Assembly (NCBI RefSeq): GCF_018119405.1
Contig: NZ_JAGPWC010000009.1
Coordinates: 32,337-96,336 of the forward strand
Direction of reading: 5' to 3'
Length of the DNA: 64,000 nt
Source: Massilia sp. ST3
GTDB lineage: Bacteria > Pseudomonadota > Gammaproteobacteria > Burkholderiales > Burkholderiaceae_D
Shown: positions 17,082-23,579 of the stretch, in pieces
Position numbering within the stretch: the first letter of the stretch is position 1
Layout: each line of letters begins with the position of its first letter
Position numbers and translations under genes: made by a program
The notes under the pieces: generated by a model
Seen by the model: the letters and a program-made list of their open reading frames with translations, nothing else
Told to the model about the DNA's origin: nothing
Database searches by the model: none

Positions 17082-17909
17082 TCAGATCTTGTCGGTGGCG
17101 AGCTTGAACTGGCGCTTGGCGATGTTCGCGCGGGTGCCCGGGCCGTACCACTTGTTGAACAGCTGCTCGGCGGCGCCGCTGGCTTCCAGCTCGCGCAGGG
17201 TCTGGTCGACCACGGCCTTCAGGCCCTTCTCGCCCTTGCGCAGGCCCATGGCGATCGATTCGTTGCCGATCGAGGTGGGCAGGATGGTGAAGCCCTTGGC
17301 GGCCGGGCCCAGCTTGCCGTAGTCGGCCAGGAGCGAGGATTCGTCGTTCACGTAGGCGACGCCCTTGCCCTGGCGCAGGGCCTGGAAGGCTTGCTGGGTG
17401 TTCTCGAAGGTCACCACGTCGGCCGTGGGAACGGCCTTGCGGATATTCGTTTCCTGGGTGCCGCCGCGCACCGTGACCACCTTCTTGCCGGCCAGCTGGC
17501 CGAGCTGGTTGATGCCGCTGGCGGCGCGCACCATGACCTTGGAGCCGGTGACGAAATGGGTCAGGGCGAAGTCGACCTGCGACTCGCGCTCCTTGTTGTG
17601 GGTCAGCGTGGCGGCCAGCACGTCGACGTGGCCCTGCTGCAGTTCAGGAATGCGGGCCGAGACGGCCATCTGCTTGAACACGGGCTTCACGCCCAGCTTC
17701 TTCGCCACGGCCGTGGCCAGGTCGATCTCGTAGCCCACCAGCTGGCGGGTCTTGGGTTCGATGAAGCTGTTCGGTTCGTCGGTGCCGAGCACGCCGAACA
17801 CGATCTCGCCCTTCTTCTTGATGTCGGCCAGCTGGTCGGCCTGGGCGGCGCCGCTTGCCAGTAGAGACAAGGCAAAGGCGCTGGTGACAAAGTGACGGCG
17901 GCTGAACAT
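17082..17909 (-). CDS. Periplasmic amino-acid-binding protein of ABC importer (GltI type)
   Basis: This protein captures the amino acid in the periplasm and delivers it to the permease pair. The 275-residue product begins MFSRRHFVTSAFALSLLASG, a signal peptide with an RRHF pair that could use the Tat or Sec route. ADQLADIKKKGEIVFGVLGT then opens the mature solute-binding fold. Motifs of family 3 binding proteins follow: VGYEIDLATAVAKKLG and KKVVTVRGGTQETNIR. The ATG at 17909 has a GGAG site and gives a normal signal peptide; 26 extra codons upstream read as non-coding. It leads the importer operon and is divergent from exonuclease III. Confidence 0.93.
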   Translation of the reverse strand: MFSRRHFVTSAFALSLLASGAAQADQLADIKKKGEIVFGVLGTDEPNSFIEPKTRQLVGYEIDLATAVAKKLGVKPVFKQMAVSARIPELQQGHVDVLAATLTHNKERESQVDFALTHFVTGSKVMVRAASGINQLGQLAGKKVVTVRGGTQETNIRKAVPTADVVTFENTQQAFQALRQGKGVAYVNDESSLLADYGKLGPAAKGFTILPTSIGNESIAMGLRKGEKGLKAVVDQTLRELEASGAAEQLFNKWYGPGTRANIAKRQFKLATDKI

Positions 17910-17943
17910 GGATACTCCAAAGCTAAAAATATTCGATCCCGGC

Positions 17944-17967
17944 AGTATATGACAAACGCATATATGC
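17944..17967 (-). promoter_or_regulatory. Candidate promoter and operator of the importer operon
   Basis: A TATACT hexamer on the minus strand (17949-17944) lies 35 bp before the binding-protein ATG. A perfect 10-bp palindrome GCATATATGC (17958-17967) lies where its -35 region would be. The arrangement would suit a repressor or activator site. No regulator can be named. Confidence 0.35.
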
Positions 17968-18104
17968 CAAAACGAATAAATAACCATAAGAAAATGCTCG
18001 TTTCGCTATAAAGGCCGAGTTTTGCTTAGCTTGCCAGCTTATGCGTGCGACAACACCGACGCCGGCGGGGCACAATCTTGTGCATCGACTCATCCGGAGA
18101 CACC

Positions 18105-18896
18105 ATGCTCGTCGTCACCTACAACGTCAATGGCATCAGCAGCCGCCTGTCCGCCCTGCTCCAGTACCTCGAGGAACGCCAGCCGGACGTGCTCTGCCTG
18201 CAGGAACTCAAGGCCGTGCACGAGAAATTCCCGGAAGCGGCGATCCGCGATGCCGGCTACCACGCGCTCTGGATCGGCCAGAAGAGCTGGAACGGCGTCG
18301 CCATCCTCACCCGCGAGGGCCCGGCCCAGGAAGTCCAGCGCGGCCTGCCGGGCGATCCGTCGGACGAGCAGAGCCGCTACCTGGAAGCGGCCTACCAGGG
18401 CGTGCTGGTCGGCTGCCTCTACCTGCCGAACGGGAACCCGGCGCCCGGCCCCAAGTTCGACTACAAGCTGGCCTGGTTCGAGCGCCTGATCCAGCGCGCC
18501 CAGGGTTTGCTGGACACCGGCGTGCCGGTGGTGCTGGCCGGCGACTACAACGTCATGCCGACCGAGCGCGACGTCTACAAGCCGGAGCGCTGGCTGACCG
18601 ACGCCCTGTTCCGGCCCGAGACGCGCGAAGCCTTCCACCGGCTGGTAGCCCAGGGCTGGACCGACTCGCTGCGCCACCTGCATCCGGACGAGACCATCTA
18701 CACCTTCTGGGATTACTTCCGCGACGCCTTCGGCCGCGACGCCGGCCTGCGCATCGACCACCTGCTGCTCAGCCCTGCGCTGGCGCCCGCGCTCAAGGCG
18801 GCCGGGGTCGACAAGTTCGTGCGGGCGCGCGAGAAGCCGAGCGACCATGCGCCGACCTGGGTCGAGCTGGACTTGAGCAGGCTGGGCCAAGGCTGA
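18105..18896 (+). CDS. xth: Exodeoxyribonuclease III
   Basis: A DNA-repair AP endonuclease and 3'-5' exonuclease. The 263-residue product starts MLVVTYNVNGISSRLSALLQ. It has the motifs of the exonuclease-endonuclease-phosphatase superfamily in order: YNVNGI (Asn), LCLQELK (metal-binding Glu), YLPNGN (Tyr/Asn), LAGDYNVMP (Asp/Asn), FWDYFRDAF, LRIDHLLLS (Asp) and PSDHAPTWV (Asp-His). The ATG at 18105 has a GGAGA site and matches the family start; an upstream frame opening adds 20 unrelated residues. Length is typical. It is transcribed away from the importer operon. Confidence 0.94.
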   Translation: MLVVTYNVNGISSRLSALLQYLEERQPDVLCLQELKAVHEKFPEAAIRDAGYHALWIGQKSWNGVAILTREGPAQEVQRGLPGDPSDEQSRYLEAAYQGVLVGCLYLPNGNPAPGPKFDYKLAWFERLIQRAQGLLDTGVPVVLAGDYNVMPTERDVYKPERWLTDALFRPETREAFHRLVAQGWTDSLRHLHPDETIYTFWDYFRDAFGRDAGLRIDHLLLSPALAPALKAAGVDKFVRAREKPSDHAPTWVELDLSRLGQG

Positions 18897-18910
18897 GCGT
18901 GCGTGTCGTA

Positions 18911-18934
18911 ATTGTCGGTACATTTGACAATGTA
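18911..18934. promoter_or_regulatory. Overlapping palindromes upstream of the PEP-CTERM operon
   Basis: ATTGTC...GACAAT (18911-18931) and TACATT-TGAC-AATGTA (18919-18934) are perfect 6-bp inverted repeats that overlap. They lie about 50-70 bp before a sigma-54-like promoter, the position expected for an enhancer-binding activator. A PrsR-type site is one possibility but is not shown. Confidence 0.45.
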
Positions 18935-18980
18935 ACCTGGCACAACCAGGAGAACGCCTAACAATCAAGCGCTTGCAATG

Positions 18981-18996
18981 CTGGAACGCAATTTGC
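18981..18996 (+). promoter_or_regulatory. Sigma-54 (RpoN) type promoter
   Basis: CTGGAACGCAATTTGC matches the -24/-12 consensus TGGCACG-N4-TTGC with one mismatch, and the GG and GC elements are at exactly the right spacing. It lies about 60 bp before the PEP-CTERM gene. Sigma-54 control of PEP-CTERM genes is known in several exosortase-bearing proteobacteria. Confidence 0.65.
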
Positions 18997-19054
18997 GTCT
19001 GCCCCCTCTGTGACGACCACGTGACCACAACCGACTGAGAGGGAGAGGGAAGCC

Positions 19055-19606
19055 ATGTATAAAAAGATCTTGCGCATCTTGCTGGCCGGTTTATTCGTTA
19101 CCCCGCTGTACAGCAATGCCGCCGTCATCACCTATACGAATACGCAGCTGGCAGGAGACCGCTGGCGCACCGAGTACACGGTGAAGGCAGACGCCGGCGA
19201 GAGCATCGAGGAATTCACGCTGTTCTTCGCTGTCCCGGACTATGCCAACCTGAGCGTCCATGCCTCTCCCCTCGACTGGTCATCGATCGCTGTCTCGCCC
19301 GATCCGGCCCTCCCCGCAGATGGTTTTTTCGACGCGCTTGCACTCTCGTCCCCGCTGGCCAACGGCGCCTCGCTATCCGGCTTCGTTGTCGAGTACGACT
19401 TCCTCGGCGCGGGCAAGCCTGGCGTCCAATCGTTCGACATCGTCGATCCACTCAGCTTCGCGACCATCTCTTCCGGCCGCACCGCGCCCGCCGTTGTCAC
19501 ACCTCCCCCGACCGGCGTGCCGGCGCCCGGCACGCTGGCCCTGCTCGCCATTGGCGCCATTCTGCTGACCCGCACCCGCGCCGTGCCAACCCCCCGCCTT
19601 GCCTGA
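19055..19606 (+). CDS. PEP-CTERM sorting-domain protein
   Basis: A secreted protein probably processed by an exosortase at its C-terminus. The 183-residue product has a Sec signal peptide (MYKKILRILLAGLFVTPLYS, then NAA). A beta-rich mature part follows. The C-terminal tail is Pro-rich and then reads VPAPGTLALLAIGAILLTRT, with Arg to follow: a Pro-Ala-Pro version of the PEP motif, a hydrophobic span and a basic end, the layout of PEP-CTERM. The function of the mature domain is unknown. It is first in a two-gene unit; its stop is 10 bp before the amidase-lipoprotein start. A GAGGGAGAGGGAAG ribosome-binding stretch precedes the ATG. Confidence 0.82.
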   Translation: MYKKILRILLAGLFVTPLYSNAAVITYTNTQLAGDRWRTEYTVKADAGESIEEFTLFFAVPDYANLSVHASPLDWSSIAVSPDPALPADGFFDALALSSPLANGASLSGFVVEYDFLGAGKPGVQSFDIVDPLSFATISSGRTAPAVVTPPPTGVPAPGTLALLAIGAILLTRTRAVPTPRLA

Positions 19607-19616
19607 GGAGAACAGC

Positions 19617-22600
19617 ATGAGACCCATTCCCATGGGGACGCGCAATCGCGTCCTGCGCGCATGGCTCCTGCCGCTCGCCTGGCTCGGCGCTGCGCTGGGC
19701 CTGGTCGCCTGCGGCGGCGGACAGGAACCCGGCTCCGCGGCAATGAACAAGAGCGCGGCGGCCACCGTCGCCGCGACCGGAGCAAGCGTGACCGGCCTGA
19801 ACAAGGTGTCCGAGGTCCGCGTCGGCCGCACCGTCTACGACTACGTCTTCAAGGTGAACGTATCGAATACCGGACCGGCGCTGAGCGGCGCTGCGGCGAT
19901 GCTGGGCACGGCCGGCGCTGGCACCACGATCATCGATGGACAGGTCCAGATCGGCAACCTGGCGGCCGGGGGAAGCGTCACCCCGGCGGACACCATCACC
20001 TTGCGCCACGACCGGGCGTTCCCATTCGACCCCGGCGCCTTGCGTTGGCAGATCACGGGGACGCCATCGACGAGCGCACCCACTGCATCCGCTTCGATCG
20101 GCCCCTCAGGAGGGACAGTCGGCATTCCCGGCGGCGCCAGCGTGACGATTCCGCCGGGTGCCTTGACGACACCGGTGACGATCACCGTCTCGGAACTGGC
20201 CAATCATCCCTCCACATTGCCGCCCGGCGGCAAGCATGTCGGCAAAGTGTATTCCTTCGAACCGCACGGATTGGTTTTCCAGGTTCCCGTGACCCTGAAC
20301 CTGCCATACGATCCCGCGCTCATCGCACCCTCGCTCACGGAAGGCGACGTCGCGGTCGGATTCCAACTTCCGGACGGCAGTATCGAAATGATCGGCGGCT
20401 ATAGCGACGACCCGGAGGCCGAATCGACCGCGCATCAGCTCGACCAAGCGCAAAACATGGTGTCGGTCAGGTCACGTTCCTTCTCGGTATACGCTGCCAT
20501 CACCGCCAGCACCACGGCCCAGTTCACGCCGGCGCTGCAGACCCTGGGGGGGGCAAGCGTGACCATTCACCAGCCGACGACTGGCGGCATGCGTCTGGGT
20601 TACGCACGCTACCACCGGACCTGCGTGAGGATCCAAAACAATGTGGCGATTCCCGACTCGACGCAAGACCCGCTTCCCGACCGCGTCAAGACAACGATCG
20701 AGAATATCGTTATCCATAGTACGAACAGCGGAGTGGCCGCACACACATTCGACAAGGAAATCGCCTGGGCGACCAGCAAATGCAACGGGCGCTTCGCGCA
20801 CTATTACATCAATCGAACCGGCGACATCTATCAAATCGTCGACGACCTCGAGGTTGCGCAACATGCGGCGCCCAAGAACACCCCCTCGCTCGGCATCGAG
20901 CTCTACAACAACGTCGGCGAACCCTATGACGGACGGCAAATAGCCGCCCTGATCCGGCTGATCGATTTTCTTGCGATGAAATACAAAACGATCCAGCTCC
21001 CGTCGCGCGACGCCGCCACCGGATTGCTGACCCGTGACCCCGTCACCGACAGTATCCTGACGCACAACGACGTCAGCGGGAAGTGCGACCCAATCGGTAC
21101 ATTCCGTAGCTCCTCGGTACTGATCACTGCCAACGTGACGCAAGGGTGTCAACCGGCAGTTCCACTGGGTTCGCAGCGCACGCCGAACCTGGCCGGCGGA
21201 CCGGCCGGCCCCGCGCTGGTCGACCTTGTCGTGGATGCTGTTGCGGCGCTCGGGAGGAGCGCCAAGGATACTGGTGTGATCAATACGTCAGGAGGAGACG
21301 GCAATGCCGCCGGGATTGGCGGTCCGGTCAAGTTCGCCACGGATCCCGGGCTCGTCGCCACATTGCTCACTGCCGGCGAGCTTACCGCTTCCACTGCAAA
21401 CAAGCTGTTGTTCATCCCTCCCGGGGTGACGCACCACGTCGGCGCCGGCACGGAGTTTTTCACCGACGTCATCATCGCAGGCACCCTGGTGGTCGAGGGT
21501 CCGGCCGAGCTGCGCGTAACCGGCACCTTCTACCTCGCGCCGAACGGCCGCATCCTCGTAAGCGCCACCAATCAATTCGATGGCGGCGGCTTGACCGTCC
21601 GCACCCTGGGCTCGCCCATCATCCAGGGCCTGATTGACGCCACCGGAAAACATGATGCGGGCGTTCGCTTCCGTGGTGGCGACGGCGGAAAAGTCGAGTT
21701 CCATAGCCAGGCTTTCCAGAATCTACTGCTACCCACGATAATCACCCGGGGCGGCAACGCCACGACGTCGGTCCTGCCTTACACCGGCACGGGTGGCGCG
21801 GGGGGGAGCATCACCATCCATAGCGGCTCCGCCAATCTGTTCGTCGGCGGCGGCAACGGACCGGCCTTTGGCGTCGGCCCCGCCTTCAGGGACGGCATTA
21901 CCGTCACCAGTCTTCCACCGTTCTATATCGGCGCCGAGTTGCCGCCGCCGCCGCCCTTCAACCTGACAAGCGGTGGCGCCACACCGGTCGCCGGGCAGCG
22001 CACGCCCTTGCGGGCCCTGCCAACCCAGACAGGCTTCACCCGGGGTCTACTGACATCAGGGGGCATGGGAGCGTTCGGCGAGCCGGCCGGGGCCGGGGGG
22101 GCTGGCGGACATATCACCATTCTCGGGACCGGCATGCTGACCATGCGCGACATCGACCTGATTACCGGCGCCGATGTGGAGACGGTGCGCGGCGGAGTCT
22201 TCCTGCAGGACGGCGTGCAGCACTTCTACTATGCAGCAAGCGGATCGCTCGGAGGCAAAGCAACGACCACCGCGGCGGTCAAGGATGGCGGTCCGGGCGG
22301 TGCGGCGGGCAGTATATCGGTCCAGGGCGTCGCGCTGTTCCCGCTGCCGGCACATGCCGCGGCCCTCACCGGCATCAATGGCTTCGGGCAGCCGAACGGG
22401 CAGCCGGTACCGCGAACGACCGATATCCCCTTGTCTTCGGTATTCAGGATCGGCGAGACCCGGCAAGTGCTCGCGGCCGACGGGACGAAACTCTACCGCC
22501 TGCGCATCGATTCGCTGGGTACCGGACTTGCGGGCGGCTCTGGAGGGATGCCTGGCGGTAGTCCGTTTGTCCTGTTCCCGGGACGCTTCGGCCAACAAGG

Positions 22601-22634
22601 CCAGAGCGGTGTGTTGACCGGTCTGCCGAAGTAG
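19617..22634 (+). CDS. Large lipoprotein with ZU5-like and AmpD-like N-acetylmuramoyl-L-alanine amidase domains
   Basis: Predicted to bind or cleave peptidoglycan at the cell envelope. The product is 1005 residues from the ATG at 19617, which has an AGGAG site; a TTG six codons upstream is rejected. Features in order: lipoprotein signal (WLGAALGLVACGGG, Cys near residue 32), a ZU5-like segment (GGTVGIPGGASVTIPPGALT, about 164-183), then an amidase_2 domain. That domain has His367 (IVIHST), a QHAAP...SLGIELYNN segment, His483 (THNDVSG) and K489-C490-D491-P492, matching the KTDP site of AmpD. The final 450 residues are Gly-rich, beta-type sequence without a recognised family. The combination is unusual. 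A hairpin terminator follows. Confidence 0.75.
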   Translation: MRPIPMGTRNRVLRAWLLPLAWLGAALGLVACGGGQEPGSAAMNKSAAATVAATGASVTGLNKVSEVRVGRTVYDYVFKVNVSNTGPALSGAAAMLGTAGAGTTIIDGQVQIGNLAAGGSVTPADTITLRHDRAFPFDPGALRWQITGTPSTSAPTASASIGPSGGTVGIPGGASVTIPPGALTTPVTITVSELANHPSTLPPGGKHVGKVYSFEPHGLVFQVPVTLNLPYDPALIAPSLTEGDVAVGFQLPDGSIEMIGGYSDDPEAESTAHQLDQAQNMVSVRSRSFSVYAAITASTTAQFTPALQTLGGASVTIHQPTTGGMRLGYARYHRTCVRIQNNVAIPDSTQDPLPDRVKTTIENIVIHSTNSGVAAHTFDKEIAWATSKCNGRFAHYYINRTGDIYQIVDDLEVAQHAAPKNTPSLGIELYNNVGEPYDGRQIAALIRLIDFLAMKYKTIQLPSRDAATGLLTRDPVTDSILTHNDVSGKCDPIGTFRSSSVLITANVTQGCQPAVPLGSQRTPNLAGGPAGPALVDLVVDAVAALGRSAKDTGVINTSGGDGNAAGIGGPVKFATDPGLVATLLTAGELTASTANKLLFIPPGVTHHVGAGTEFFTDVIIAGTLVVEGPAELRVTGTFYLAPNGRILVSATNQFDGGGLTVRTLGSPIIQGLIDATGKHDAGVRFRGGDGGKVEFHSQAFQNLLLPTIITRGGNATTSVLPYTGTGGAGGSITIHSGSANLFVGGGNGPAFGVGPAFRDGITVTSLPPFYIGAELPPPPPFNLTSGGATPVAGQRTPLRALPTQTGFTRGLLTSGGMGAFGEPAGAGGAGGHITILGTGMLTMRDIDLITGADVETVRGGVFLQDGVQHFYYAASGSLGGKATTTAAVKDGGPGGAAGSISVQGVALFPLPAHAAALTGINGFGQPNGQPVPRTTDIPLSSVFRIGETRQVLAADGTKLYRLRIDSLGTGLAGGSGGMPGGSPFVLFPGRFGQQGQSGVLTGLPK

Positions 22635-22663
22635 TCATCCCGGCTGCGCGGTACCGCTGTGGG

Positions 22664-22690
22664 ACGCCACCTCGCGTGGCGTTCTTTTTT
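22664..22690 (+). terminator. Intrinsic terminator after the amidase lipoprotein gene
   Basis: The stem ACGCCAC/GTGGCGT (22664-22670 and 22676-22682) with a 5-nt loop is followed by TC and six T. It closes the PEP-CTERM and lipoprotein unit. Confidence 0.85.
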
Positions 22691-22779
22691 CACCCGCCCG
22701 GCGCCGCGCGCGCTGACTACAGTCGAGCATGAACGCTCCGGGATGCGGTATTCTTCCGCTTTCATTTGTCATTCAATCC

Positions 22780-23409
22780 ATGCTTACACCAGAACAATTT
22801 GCCGGGTTCCTGGCCGCCGCCGTCCTGATCACCCTTTCCCCCGGCCCCGACAACCTGATGGTGCTGAGCCTCGGCATCGCCAAGGGCCGCGCGCGCGGCA
22901 TCGCCTTCGGCCTCGGCTGCGCGCTCGGCTGCCTGAACCATACGGTCCTGGCTGTGATCGGCGTCAGCGCCTTGATCGCCGCCTCGCCCACGGCGTTCAC
23001 CGCGCTCAAGGTGGCGGGCGGCTTGTACCTGATCTGGATGGGCTGGCAGGCGATCCGCAGCCGAGGCGGGGCCAAGGTGGGGGCCACTGGCAGCGGCGCG
23101 GACGAGACGCCGGGCCAGCTGTTCGTGAAGGGACTGGTGGCGAATTCGATCAATCCGAAGGTGGTGCTGTTCTTCCTGTCCTTCCTGCCGCAGTTCGTGG
23201 TGGCGGCGCGCGGGGATGCGAACTGGCAGACGGCGGCGCTGGGGCTGACCTTTACCGCGCAGGCGGCGCTGCTGTTCGGGATGCTGGGTTACTTCTCGGG
23301 GGCGATCGGGCAGTGGCTGAACCGGACGCCGACGGCGGGGATGTGGCTGGATCGGGTGGCGGGGGCGATTTTTATTGGCTTGGGGTTGCGGCTGATCGTG
23401 GCGCGGTAA
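22780..23409 (+). CDS. LysE/RhtB-family amino-acid exporter
   Basis: An inner-membrane exporter that pumps amino acids such as threonine, homoserine or leucine out of the cell. The 209-residue product starts MLTPEQFAGFLAAAVLITLS and has six hydrophobic spans. The family motif SPGPDNLMVLSLGIAKGRARG is near residue 20, and NPKVVLFFLSFLPQFV occurs near residue 125. An in-frame ATG at 22729 is possible but the extra 17 residues do not fit the family. No strong ribosome-binding site is visible. The gene is alone, convergent with GH31, with repeat pair 3 between them. The substrate cannot be told. Confidence 0.9.
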   Translation: MLTPEQFAGFLAAAVLITLSPGPDNLMVLSLGIAKGRARGIAFGLGCALGCLNHTVLAVIGVSALIAASPTAFTALKVAGGLYLIWMGWQAIRSRGGAKVGATGSGADETPGQLFVKGLVANSINPKVVLFFLSFLPQFVVAARGDANWQTAALGLTFTAQAALLFGMLGYFSGAIGQWLNRTPTAGMWLDRVAGAIFIGLGLRLIVAR

Positions 23410-23433
23410 GCGCGATCATCGCTAGCGTCAGCA

Positions 23434-23541
23434 CGTCGTTCCGGCGGAGGGCGGAACCCAAGTTGCTTCGCGTAGCCACTTACAGCAAGCGCAGGTGGTA
23501 CGCGTGCAAACTTGGGTCCCGGCCTGCGCCGGGACGACGGT
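23434..23541. repeat. Dispersed repeat family A, inverted pair 3
   Basis: Copies at 23434-23464 (CGTCGTTCC...CAAGTT) and 23509-23541 (AACTTGGG...GACGACGG) are inverted with 44 bp between. They fill the gap between the convergent exporter and GH31 genes. Confidence 0.82.
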
Positions 23542-23579
23542 CTTAGGGTTAGCGGTGAAAGTGAATTACCCGATCACGC

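Noticed and set aside
18068..18085. GGCAC...TGTGC stretch before exonuclease III considered as a second sigma-54 promoter
   Set aside because: The -12 element is misplaced and the TTGC is broken; it is better seen as chance symmetry.
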